Assembly (NCBI RefSeq): GCF_902686445.1
Contig: NC_062232.1
Span: 94,970,932-95,034,931 of the forward strand
Direction: 5' to 3'
Source: Sciurus carolinensis
Lineage: Eukaryota > Chordata > Mammalia > Rodentia > Sciuridae
Length of the DNA: 64,000 bases
The notes under the pieces were generated by a model. It had not been told where the DNA came from and made no database searches. It saw only the letters and a list, made by a program, of their open reading frames with translations. Both the position numbers and the translations under genes were made by a program. Below, piece by piece: positions 33,569 through 43,971 of this stretch; the first letter of the stretch is position 1; every line of letters begins with the position of its first letter.

Positions 33569-36186
33569 TCATCCGCTTATCAGCGAGATCATTCGACCTT
33601 TAGTTTTTTGAGATTGGCTTAACTCACTTAGCATGATATTCTCCAATTTTGACCATTTGCCTACAAATGCCATAATTTTATCATTCTTCATTGCGGAGTA
33701 ATATTCCATTGTATAAATATGCCACAGTTTCTTTATCCATTCATCAACTGAAGGGCATCTAGGTTGGTTCCACAATCTGGCTATGGTGAATTGAGCAGCA
33801 ATGAACATTGATGTGGCTGTATCTCTGTAGTATGCTGATTTTAAGTCCTTTGGGTATAGGCCAAGGAGTGGGATAGCTGGGTCAAATGGTGTTTCCATTC
33901 CAAGCTTTCTGAGGAATCTCCACACTGCTTTCCAGAGTGGCTGCACTAATTTGCAACCCCACCAGCAATGTATGAGTGTTCCTTTTTCACCACATCCTCG
34001 CCAACACCTATTGTTGCTTGTATTCTTGATAATCGCCATTCTAATTGGGGTGAGATGAAATCTTAGGGTAGTTTTGATTTGCATTTCCCTTATTACTAGG
34101 GATGTTGAACATTTTTTCATATATCTGTTGATTACTTGTACATCTTCTTCTGTGAAGTGTCTGTTCATTTCCTTAGCCCATTTGTTGATTGGATTATTTG
34201 TATTCTTCGTGTAGAGTTTTTTGAGTTCTTTATAGATTCTGGAAATTAGTGCTCTATCTGAGGTATGGTTGGCAAAGATATTCTCCCACTCTGTAGGCTC
34301 TCTCTTCACATTTCTGATAGTTTCCTTTGCTGAGAGAAAGCTTTAAGTTTGAATCTATCCCAGTTGTTGATTCTTGCTTTTATTTCTTGTGCTATGGGTG
34401 TCCTGTTAAGGAAATCTGATCCTGAGCCAACAAGTTGAAGATTTGGACCTACTTTTTCTTCTATAAGATGCACGGTCTCTGGTCTGATTCCGAGGTCCTT
34501 GATCCATTTTGAGTTGAGTTTTGTGTAGGGTGAGAGATATGGGTTTAGTTTCATTCTATTGCATATAGTTTTCCAGTTTTCCCCAGCACCATTTGTTGAA
34601 GAGGCTATCTTTTCTCCATTGCATATTGTTGGAACCTTTGTCTAGTATGAGAAAATTGTATTTATTTGGGTTTGTGTCCATGTCCTCTATTCTGTACCAT
34701 TGATCTACCTGTCTATTTTGGTACCAATACCATGCCGTTTTTGTTACTATTGCTTTGTAGTAGAGTTGAAGATCTGGTATTGCAATACCCCCTGCTTCGC
34801 TCTTGCTACTGAGGATTGCTTTAGCTATTCTAGGTTTTTTATTCTTCCAGATGAATTTCATAATTGCTTGCTCTATTTCTGTGAGGTACATCATTGGGAT
34901 TTTAATTGGAATTGCATTGAATCTGTATAGCACTTTAGGTAGTATAGCCATTTTGATGATATTAATTCTGCCTATCCAGGAACATGGGAGATCTTTCCAT
35001 CTTCTAAGGTTTTCTTGAATTTCTTTCTTTAGTGTTCTGTAGTTCTCATTGTAGAGGTCTTTCACCTCTTTTGTGAGATTGATTCCCAAGTATTTTATTT
35101 TTTTCGATGCTATTGTGAATGGGGTAGTTTTCCTAATTTCTCTTTCTGAAGATTCATCACTTATGTATAAAAATGCATTGGATTTATGAGCATTGATCTT
35201 GTAACCTGCTACTTTACTGAATTCACTTATGAGTTCTAAAAGTTTTCTGGTGGAATTTCCAGGTTCCTCTAAATATATAATCATGTCATCAGCGAACAGG
35301 GATAGTTTTGAGTTCTTCTTTTCCTATTCGTATCCCTTTAATTTCTTTGGTTTGTCTGATTGCTCTGGCTAGAGTCTCAAGGACGATGTTGAATAGAAGC
35401 GGTGAAAGAGGGCATCCCTGCCTTGTTCCAGTTTTTAGGGGGAACGCTTTCAGTTTTTCACCATTTAGAATGATATTAGCCATGGGCTTAGCGTAGATTG
35501 CCTTTATAATGTTTAGGAATGTTCCCACTACCCCAATTTTTTCTAGTGTTTTGAGCATGAAGGGATGCTGTATTTTATCAAATGCTTTTTCTGCATCTAT
35601 TGAAATAATCATGTGATTCTTAACTTTAAGTCTGTTGATATGGTGAATGACATTTATTGATTTCCGAATGTTGAACCAACCTTGCATCCCTGGGATAAAA
35701 CCCACTTGATCGTGGTGCACTATCTTTTTAATATATATTTGTATGCGATTTGCTAAAATTTTGTTGAGAATTTTTGCATCGATATTCATTAAGGATATTG
35801 GTCTGAAATTTTCTTTCCTCGATGTGTCTCTGTCTGGTTTAGGTATCACGGTGATATTGGCTTCATAGAACGAGTTTGGTAGGGTTCCCTCCTCTTCTAT
35901 TTCATGGAATAGTTTGAGGAGTATTGGAATGAGCTCTTCTTTAAAGGTTTTGTAGAACTCGGCTGAGAACCCATCTGGTCCTGGACTTTTCTTTGTTGGT
36001 AGGCTTTTGATGACCTCTTCTATTTCATTGCTTGAAATTGGTTTATTTAAGTTGTGTATGTCCTCCTCGTTCAGTTTAGGTAGTTCATATGTCTCTAGAA
36101 ATTTGTTGATGTCTTTGAGGTTTTCTGTTTTGTTGGAGTATAGATTTTCGAAATAGCTTCTAATTATGTTTTGTATTTCACTCGTG
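33569..36186 (-). pseudogene. L1 ORF2 remnant (RT and C-terminus)
   Basis: Covers the reverse transcriptase core through the cysteine-rich end, starting at the equivalent of residue 411 of the intact 1,282-residue protein. Three frame breaks relative to the intact copy: one extra T in the run at 35,306-35,309, just before the RT active-site motif; one extra C at 34,581-34,584; and one missing base at about 34,341-34,346. Open pieces of 246, 82, 242 and 186 codons result. No endonuclease domain is present. It is non-functional but very young by divergence. Confidence 0.93.
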
Positions 36187-36370
36187 CTGCCCTGCCCGGC
36201 TCCAATAAGCCACCTCTATCTGGGCCTACCACCCGGGCCGAGCTTTACCCAGTGGGCAGACTCACCCGTGGCTCTATTTCAGTCCGAGTCTCTCAATGCC
36301 TCCCCTTCTTAACTCCTGGGTTCTGGAGCGACTGGGGGTGCAGTCTCCCTCTAGGCCGCCATCTTGGATC
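36186..36370 (-). repeat. L1 5'UTR repeat unit, partial second copy
   Basis: A 185-bp direct repeat of 36,645-36,829, offset by 459 bp, with only a few mismatches. In L1 orientation it starts with the same YY1-like gatccaagatggcggc and is cut off at the junction with ORF2 (36,186/36,187). Confidence 0.93.
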
Positions 36371-36835
36371 GCCCCGTGAAGAGAGCCTGCAGCCGGAGTG
36401 GGCAGAGCCGCCTGAAGAGGTCTCTGGCTGCCCTGCCCTAATCCCAGAGGCTGTTTGCGGATCGCGGCTCTCCGCTGGTTCTTTGCCGGAGTACGCTGCG
36501 CTGCAGGGGCTCCGGGACTCGGAGCTTGCTCTGGTCAGAAAGGCTCTCACTAGCGGGCCAGTTCCGTTCTGAGAACCTGGAGAAGCTGGCTGTGTGGGCG
36601 GGGCCCACCGCCGGAGTGCGCAGGGCTGCCTGTGGATGACTCTAGCTGCCCTGCCCGGCTCCGATAAGCCACCTCTATCTGGGCCTGCCACCCGGGCCGA
36701 GCTTTACCCAGTGGGCAGACTCACCCGTGGCTCTATTTCAGTCCGAGTCTCTCAATGCCTCCCCTTCTTAACTCCAGGGTTCTGGAGCGACTGGGGGTGC
36801 AGTCTCCCTCTAGGCCGCCATCTTGGATCACCCCC
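36187..36835 (-). promoter_or_regulatory. L1 5'UTR / CpG-rich promoter region
   Basis: The most GC- and CpG-rich segment of the window, sharply bounded by the L1 ends. In L1 orientation it opens with cgggggtgatccaagatggc. The caagatggc core resembles the YY1 site at the start of primate L1 promoters, where it sets the transcription start. A second YY1-like site occurs at about 36,358-36,368, in the second repeat unit. Promoter activity is inferred from position and composition only. Confidence 0.7.
36645..36829 (-). repeat. L1 5'UTR repeat unit, first copy
   Basis: Outermost (5'-most) copy of the 185-bp unit repeated at 36,186-36,370. Between the copies is 274 bp of distinct CpG-rich sequence, so the repeat period is 459 bp. 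The layout recalls tandem 5'UTR monomers of mouse L1s, although no sequence kinship is claimed. Confidence 0.93.
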
Positions 36836-36850
36836 GGGGTCCTCCATCTT

Positions 36851-37080
36851 GTTGGAGGCTAGATCTGGTATGACCTGATCCATCACACCCCCTTCCTTTT
36901 GAAAAGAGTATTGGCTCTTGTGTGTTTATTGACTAGATAAGCTTATTAGTAATTAATTTATAGCCAGCACCATCCTCAGGCAGCTAAACCTTCCCTCGTC
37001 CACGCTGGACGTGGCTGAAACCCCCTCAGAGGATCATGCCCATTTCCACTTCTATCACAGACTAAGAGGAATGAGACAGA
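36851..37080 (+). mobile_element. Right half of LTR-like sequence split by L1
   Basis: Continues directly from the target site (gttggaggctagatctgg). It includes tcacacccccttccttttga and ctgaaaccccctcagagg and is less AT-rich than its flanks. Family unknown; see the left half at 33,090. Confidence 0.3.
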
Positions 37081-37089
37081 GATCCTTGG

Positions 37090-37325
37090 CTCAGATCATG
37101 ATTTAGAAAACTATGTCCCATTCGTTTTTGTAAATAAAAATGTATTGGCATACAACCAAAATCATTCATTTCTATATTATCCATGTCTACTTTTGTGGTA
37201 CCATAGCTGTGTTATGGTTGTGAAAGAGACCTTATGAGTCTCTAAGTTGAGCTGAGTTGAAAAGTTGTGACAGAAATTTCAAAGCCTGAAATATTTAGTA
37301 CTTGGACCTTTATATACTCTGGTTT
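37090..37325 (-). mobile_element. hAT-type nonautonomous DNA transposon, antisense
   Basis: tttgtaaataaaaatgtatt, tgagctgagttgaaaagttg, gacagaaatttcaaagcctg and aaatatttagtacttggacc match the reverse complement of the same hAT family as 12,606-12,795. Confidence 0.6.
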
Positions 37326-37329
37326 CGAT

Positions 37330-38165
37330 CTATCATGATTGATCCCCTGAACAAATTTTGCCACCTGAATAAAGTTGAGGTTGTGTTAGCAGACAAAATG
37401 AAAGAAATTACTGTTGGGTAAGATGTAATATAACACCTGTCTGGGGTATGTAGATAGTGAGCATAAGAATCAGAGCTTCCTTAGTTCCTGATTAATTTCC
37501 AATTTACAGGTCCAGTCATAGTTTTATTCGGCAGGGATGGAGGGGCAGACCAGAAATATAACATCAAGATTGACTTACTGGAGAAGGATTTGAGAAGTTT
37601 CAGGATTGAAAACATGAAAAGATTGAAGCGTTCTGTTCAAAGTTAATTTTTGTTAGACATTTATGTAACTTTTAATAGTATTTTGCAAGAGAATAATTAG
37701 CTGAATATTACTTATCACTAACGCCCTTGTACTTTCTAAAATGCCTACTCTGAGACATTATCTCCATACTTAACTTGAAATAGAAGATTCACTTCGTTTA
37801 AAATAATATTTGAAAGAAATAAACTATAATACCTTTTCCTATTAACATTAAATGTTTGTACTAAGAAGTCAGTGATGTTTTAATTATGCTATAATACTTT
37901 TGGAATTAATGTAAGAAATATATAGTTTCATTTTTAATTTATTAACTTCAGCCATTAAGAAAATCTACCTTTTTGCCATTACTTTACAGCAGAAATCAAA
38001 TATTTTATAACACTCATTCATGCTTTCAAACAGAATCCATATTCCATGTAGATGTGAGACTACATGGCATGACTGCCAGACACTAGAAAGACCTACGTGA
38101 CCTAAAACACTTCTCCCCCTGCTCCCCCTGCCCCAATGAACTAAAACCCCACAAATAGAGCTTCA
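37330..38165. other. Unassigned stretch
   Basis: No repeat or gene recognised. Confidence 0.5.
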
Positions 38166-38169
38166 TTAG

Positions 38170-38400
38170 TTGAAGTTAGACAAGTTTACCATTAATCTGA
38201 GTACAATAACTTATTAGCTATGTGATCTTATTCAAATTATTTAAATTTTCTGTCTCTGTTTCCTCTTAAGCAACATGGAAATAATAATACACCCTCTCTG
38301 ACTTCTTTATATATAATACAAAATAATTAGAGTTATTAAAGTATTTTTCAAGTGCAAGCAATATACCAATATAAATACTTAACATTAAGGAGAAATTACA
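38170..38400 (+). mobile_element. Diverged MIR
   Basis: ttagctatgtgatcttattc, tctgtctctgtttcctctta and ggaaataataatacaccctc follow the MIR sense order. Heavily diverged. Confidence 0.5.
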
Positions 38401-38417
38401 TCTCTATAAGTAACTCA

Positions 38418-38475
38418 CTATATATATATATATGTTATATATATACATTTATATACATTTGTTTATATATATATT
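38418..38475. repeat. TA-rich low-complexity tract
   Basis: Alternating (TA)n interrupted by short T runs. Confidence 0.8.
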
Positions 38476-38489
38476 TATATTTTACATTT

Positions 38490-40485
38490 TAGGAAAAAAG
38501 TTACATTTTTAGGAAATTAGCTGGTATTGCTTTTTAAGTTGTTCTCAGAAGGTTACAGGATACAGCATGAAAGGCATTAGAAGCAGTAGATAAAAACCTA
38601 AGTCGTTTTCAACTCACTTCCAAGCCTTTGATGGGATAGTGAACGGGGTTGGTCTAAAACACAGAGAATTTAGTTGCTGCTTGTTTCCTAAGGGGAGAGA
38701 AAACAACAAAAAGAACTCAAAGGGGAGGTGGAAAGATATTGAATGAAATTTTCATAACTTGTAATTATACTCAAATTTCATCATCCTTTAAAATCATAAG
38801 GATTTTAATTTCTTTATATACATATTGATTAAGCAAAGAACCAGATAAGCTGCATAAAACAGGAATTAGATTGTGAAAATATGTCATATATAGAAATAAA
38901 ATTGGAAGGGAAGAGGGAAGTTCTAGAGGAAAAAACATTGAGAACAAAATGTGAGCAAAAGCATACGGGTAGAAAGATAGGACATATTATAAAATAGTGG
39001 TTAGTACAGTCTGGAACACAGGCATTGGTAGGAGTGGATATAATAATGCAATGTACAAACTGGGGGGCTTGAGGGCAGAAGAGGGCAAGTTTTGAAGGAA
39101 GTATTCCCACATGTATAGTACATTTATGGGTCATATGAAATATGTATCAACTACACACACATATAACATGATATACAACAAATCATGGAAGAAATAGAAT
39201 GGTTGTTTGTCCCTTGAATACCAAATGTTTAGTCACAAATTTTCATCATCATGATACCTAAATATTGATTCCACTTGCTCATTCATGTTTGTTTCTACTT
39301 AAGTTTCTAAATATGTTCACTTTTGAAAATTTCACAATGTAATGTGTTCACCATCAGAAACTATATAAGAGAGGGAAAAAGTCACTGATGTTTCATAAAT
39401 TCCCTTGGTCACAAATAAACTGTAAATTTTTTCATAGTAGACGTATATGAAATGATTTTCTGGTTCCCATTGATTTCCAAGGTTTTGAAGATGATGGGAG
39501 TCTGAGAGATCCTTCTTTAGGGATTTCGGTTGTGAAAACAAGTATGGACAGTCTTAGTAATTTTATATGGAGAAATGTTATCCTTATTAAAATAATGTAG
39601 AAAGATATTGCAAGAGGTTTTATTTTTTCTGACACCTCCAGGTGTGCTTTTTTTACTCTGTCCCAGAAGCAAAACATATTAAAATATCCTTCTGGTGGAA
39701 GGAACTTAGAGAATTCAAATAGTCCAGCCACCTGTTCCCAGGTAAGATAACATCTAACTAGAGTTAGTTATTTCATTATTAAACACTATTGTGGAAAGGC
39801 ACACTTCCAATATGCTACTTTTGAACTCCAAAAATCATATAGCAGATTATTCTTATGTTTCTGGGAATACAGGATAGAGTTCTCTTTTTAAGTATTTGTT
39901 TTAAATGAGTTTATTCTACTGAGCAATTTGGAAATCATATCTCTTTTCAGGATACTCCCTTATACATTATTCCACTTATTTATTCTCATGCTAACCAATC
40001 CATTATAAGAGCAATCTTCCACACCAGTTGCATGTTCCCCAACTCTCTTCCCTTTGGTATTTTCCTGTCCAGGATCCAAATCTTTTAGAGATCTATTGTC
40101 CATCAACATTAGGATGAGCCATAATGAGGTAACCAGGCAAATGAATCCTGGATTATTCGATGACTAGTTAAAATATTGTCTTTGATGTTTCATTTTTTTA
40201 GTGTGTCATAAAAGTCTTTAAAGAGTGACTAATGCTGACAGCAATAAAAGGAACTATGGTGCAAATATTTGAGTACTAAGACCTCTGATTGCTTTTCAAA
40301 TCAACCCACTTTAGGTTGAAAGACTTAAAGATATTTGTGTAAAGGGAATATTTTCATATTTAAGTGCAAAATTAACAAAACTTGGTAGTGTTATCAGGGA
40401 AATTGCTCAATCAGGGAAACTGCTCAATTGAATATATCATGAGAGCCTTCTCTAGAAATAGCCAGTCAGTTGCATTCACTTAAAA
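38490..40485. other. Unassigned stretch
   Basis: About 2 kb with no repeat that I can name and no credible coding frame. The antisense frames of about 100 codons here lack any motif. Confidence 0.5.
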
Positions 40486-40489
40486 AAAT

Positions 40490-40625
40490 GTCAAACTTTG
40501 TATATGAATATATGACCAGTGTAACTACATCCTGTACAACCACAAAAATGGAGAGTTATACTCTATGTATGTAAATACATTCTATTGTCATGTATAACTA
40601 AAAAGAACAAATAAAAAATATTTTA
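40490..40625 (+). mobile_element. L1 3' end fragment
   Basis: gtacaaccacaaaaatggag, cattctattgtcatgtataa and the tail ctaaaaagaacaaataaaaa match the L1 3' ends at 2.1, 23.7 and 29.0 kb. Confidence 0.7.
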
Positions 40626-40629
40626 AAAT

Positions 40630-41220
40630 GTAAAATTTCCCTTGGTTTGAAACAATATCAAATCTATCCTGTTTTTTTTTTAAAATGGATCATGTCAAGA
40701 TTAATTTCTTGAAACCCTAGTTATTTATATTGCCCCATAAAGTTATTGGAATGATGTCATGAATTGACATTCAATAATAGTGGTAGAGTATTATCTATGT
40801 TTCAGGTTTTTATGAATGGGTTTTTGTGATCTTCTGACCATATTTGTTGAGTGTGACTCAAATATCTTTTTAAACAATGACTAATTTGGAAATAGTTATC
40901 TCTGCTGGCACCTTCAATTAGAATTTACCTGGGAATTATTTTACTATACCAGATACATATATAAAACAAAACATTAAAATATTTTATGCTTTTATGTTAG
41001 TTTTATAAAAAATGTTAGCTTTAAAAAAAATCCCCATTACTGTTGTTACCATTCTAAGAGACTTTAAATAATATCAACTAGTTAAGATATTCTGAACTAA
41101 ATTTCATGACAAGTCTCCATTAGCACTCCCCATTATGATTCAGTGAACCCCTCTTCCATTATTTACAGAATTATTTGTTTATGAATTACGGATTTTTCTG
41201 AAAAGAAGACTCACATAGCC
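40630..41220. other. Unassigned stretch
   Basis: AT-rich, no recognised repeat or gene. Confidence 0.45.
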
Positions 41221-41224
41221 CTTC

Positions 41225-41370
41225 AAATTCAAAGCTACAGATGATAAAACTGTGCTCTAATAGTTTTTTTTCAAGATCCTACAGTGAGTTGCTGGAAGAG
41301 CCTATGCTAGAACCCAAGACACCACCAGTTCACACCCAGTGCTCTTTCCATAACTGCTTCCTCCACTTCA
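41225..41370 (-). mobile_element. MIR, antisense
   Basis: acagatgataaaactgtgct, agatcctacagtgagttgct and gctagaacccaagacacc match the reverse MIR core in order. Confidence 0.5.
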
Positions 41371-41429
41371 CATACTTTGTATTTTGTAGTTCTATGTTAA
41401 ATCCCTGGCTATAATTTTAGTTTCAATTT

Positions 41430-41840
41430 TCTGGAAAGTATTGAGAGTCTCATGCACTACTAGTGGGAATCTAAATTTTTCCAACACTTTGGGAAACTCT
41501 TTGATAATATTTACTAAAATTAAACAAACGTATACTGTATGACTCAGACATTCTATTCCTAAGTGTAAGCCAGTAGAATGTGTATATATGTGCATGAATG
41601 TTCACTGCAGAACCTTTGTTTGATTCCAAACTAAAAACTGTCAAAATGCCCATCAATAGTGGAGTACGTGAATAAACTATAGTATATGCACATAATTTAA
41701 TACTACATAGCAATGTCCATGAATGCTCTACAGCTACACATGATAAATAGATGGATCTCACAAACATAATTTAAGTTAAAAAATTAAACACAGAAGAGTA
41801 TATTCTGCATCATTGTATTTACATAAAACACCCCCAATGA
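41430..41840 (+). mobile_element. Ancient L1 C-terminal ORF2 fragment
   Basis: gagagtctcatgcactacta, gacattctattcctaagtgt, tgcccatcaatagtggagta and tagatggatctcacaaacat follow the L1 ORF2 3' order. No frame remains. Confidence 0.7.
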
Positions 41841-41953
41841 GTACTGAATAGAAAGGAGCATGAGAAAATCTTCTGGGGTTCTAGTAATACTCTTGTTTTC
41901 TAACCTGGGTTCTGATGACCCAGATTTGTTCAGTTTGCTAAAGTTCAGCAAAC

Positions 41954-42130
41954 AGCTGGGCACAGTGGTGTACACCTGTAATCCCAGTGATTCTGAAGGT
42001 TGAGGCAGGAGGATAGCAAGTTTAAAGCCAGCCTGAACCTCTAACTCATAAATAAAAAAATAAAAATGGCTAGGAATGTAGTTCAATGTTAGGGAGCCCC
42101 TGGGTTCAATTCCCAGTACCACAAAAAATA
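41954..42130 (+). mobile_element. B1-dID composite SINE
   Basis: Head gctgggcacagtggtgtaca, cctgtaatcccagtgattct. Tail ggctaggaatgtagttcaat, gggttcaattcccagtacca. Flanking aaagttcagcaaac and aaagatcagcaaat look like an imperfect target duplication. Confidence 0.9.
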
Positions 42131-42289
42131 AATAAAGATCAGCAAATGGTATACTTATGATTTGTGCTCTTTATGCTATGTCATGATCTTAAATATCCAT
42201 AAGACATATCTAGCAAGTGGGATGATACTATGATAGATACCATCACTTTCATAGACATGATTAGAGAAACGTACACAGAGTAGCATTTG

Positions 42290-42460
42290 CTGAACCTAAT
42301 ATGTATTGTGTAGTAAGCCCTTCATCACGTGTGACATCTCAATACTGACAAACAACCTCTTGAGAGGTATTATCCTGATCTTCAAAGAGAATATGTGCCA
42401 AAGGCTACACAGCTAATAACTTCCTTTATAAAATAAGCTAGCGATCTGATTACATGGTCC
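42290..42460 (-). mobile_element. MIR, antisense
   Basis: ctaatatgtattgtgtagta, caacctcttgagaggtatta and aaggctacacagctaataac match the reverse MIR core. Diverged. Confidence 0.5.
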
Positions 42461-42779
42461 TTAATAGAAAATTTGGTAAGTCCTTTAAAAAGTTCAGTGG
42501 ACTGAGAAGCATGAGTTTTGAGTTCTAGTTCTAGCATCAATTCCCCCATTCATTTATCTGACACTATTTAAGTAGCCATCATGTGTCTGTGGGGCAGGGA
42601 TATATATAGAGAGATTCATATACACATACATATATATGAAAGAAAGAGAGAGACCTCACAGGATTCAGTCTCCTTATCTGTAAACTAATAAAAATATATT
42701 TTTGGACTAAATGATCTCAGAGTTTTCTTGCACATTTAACATCAAGTTTGTCCTTTTCTTCACAGCAGCATTTTCCAAA

Positions 42780-42782
<3 letters not shown>

Positions 42783-42830
<48 letters not shown>
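42783..42830. repeat. (AT)n microsatellite
   Basis: About 24 uninterrupted AT units immediately before the first copy of the local duplication. Confidence 0.97.
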
Positions 42831-42835
<5 letters not shown>

Positions 42836-42838
42836 TAA

Positions 42839-43065
42839 TATAACTCAAGAGAAATTTAGTAAAAATACCAAAGAAAGGCAATGAACTTAGTTTGTTTTCC
42901 TACAGAATGTTATTCATAATTCTAGGGATATAATTTAACAATTTTATGATTTCAGTTTTCAGACAACTCTTAATAATTTAAGCAAAGTAAATTTTTAAAA
43001 TTTATTCTTGCCTAATAGTTGAGTGTGTGGGTAGTATAGTGCTTTTCATCAAGAAATCATTAGTA
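42839..43065 (+). repeat. Local direct duplication, copy 1
   Basis: About 227 bp that recurs at 43,746-43,971 with a few substitutions and small indels (mid-90% identity by eye). Starts tataactcaagagaaattta and ends aagaaatcattagta. It is not a transposon family that I recognise. Confidence 0.92.
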
Positions 43066-43745
43066 TTAGTATATGAAACTGGACTTTGTTGGCTGTTTAT
43101 TAAGGATGATAGAAAAAATGCATCATGGTCAAATGAGTTTGAGAAATGTCTCATTATTTAAAGTGAAATGAATTTGTTTGGATATTTCTAGAAACCTGTA
43201 ATATGCCAACATGAAATGAATTACCAAGAGGGAAGACAGAGAATGCAGTACCTTTCAAGTTAATTTGACTGTGTAACTCCTGGCATTTCATGGAATATAC
43301 TTCCTACCAAAAAGTTCTTGGAAAAAAGTACTGAAACTAAATGTAAGCCACAGAAAACTTACCTGGAAGTTAACCTATTTCTTATTAGTCATATTTTTGT
43401 GAGGCAATCATTAGTGAAGAAGTTATTATCCTCTTTTACAAATCAGTATAACTCTTCTAACACATAGAACTAATATGCATATATAATGGTATACATATAT
43501 TCTTTTTCATTTGTATATGATAAATGGAAAACCTACCATTTGAGTTTTTCAAGTTGGCAGACTGTTGATTTTTACTGGTTTGCAAACTTTTTTCCCCAAG
43601 TAACTACATTACCAGCAACCCACAAATAAAAGTAAAAATATTATTTGGGTTTATATGCCATTTATACTTTGTGTTCCTGATTATGAAATACTTTGAGTTT
43701 TATTTCCTCACTATTTCAGAAACTATTATTGTAACTATCACCCTG
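43066..43745. other. Spacer between the two duplicate copies
   Basis: About 680 bp of AT-rich sequence, present once, with no recognised repeat. Confidence 0.5.
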
Positions 43746-43971
43746 TATAACTCAAGAGAAATTTAGTAAAAATACCAAAGAAAGGCAATGGACTTAGTTC
43801 GTTTTCCTACAGAATGTTATCCATAATTCTAGGGATATAATTTAACAATTTTATGATTTCAGTTTTCAGACAACTCATAATTACTTAAACAAAGTAAATT
43901 TTAAAATTTATTCTTGCCTAATAGTTGAGTGTGTGGATAGTATAGTGCTCTTCATCAAGAAATCATTAGTA
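43746..43971 (+). repeat. Local direct duplication, copy 2
   Basis: Second copy of 42,839-43,065, in the same orientation, about 907 bp downstream. It lacks the (AT)n tract that precedes copy 1. Confidence 0.92.

Larger units (their letters stand above)
33349..36835 (-). mobile_element. Young L1, intact 5' and 3' ends, internally deleted
   Basis: Flanked by a perfect 15-bp duplication ggggtcctccatctt (33,334-33,348 and 36,836-36,850). On the minus strand it runs from a CpG-rich 5'UTR (36,835 to 36,187) straight into ORF2 codon 411 or so (36,186) and on to the 3'UTR and an A/T-rich tail (33,349-33,400). ORF1 and roughly the first 411 codons of ORF2, including the endonuclease domain, are absent. 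The shared part is close to identical with the L1 at 55,679-59,874: the reading differs at only a handful of residues plus three single-base indels. Confidence 0.95.

Noticed and set aside
36186..36187. 5'UTR-ORF2 junction as a spliced L1 RNA product (SpIRE-like)
   Set aside because: The base context does not give a GT donor or an AG acceptor directly at the junction, judging by the second 5'UTR unit and the intact ORF2. Deletion or template switching fits better, though a different parent sequence could change this.
36171..36878. Proline/serine-rich open frames of about 100-130 codons near 36.2-36.9 kb as genes
   Set aside because: They arise from the GC-rich L1 5'UTR and its duplicated unit and cross the element boundary. 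No start context or domain supports them.
42839..43971. CRISPR-like or satellite array
   Set aside because: There are only two long copies, widely spaced, with no short regularly spaced repeats. This is a eukaryotic genome.
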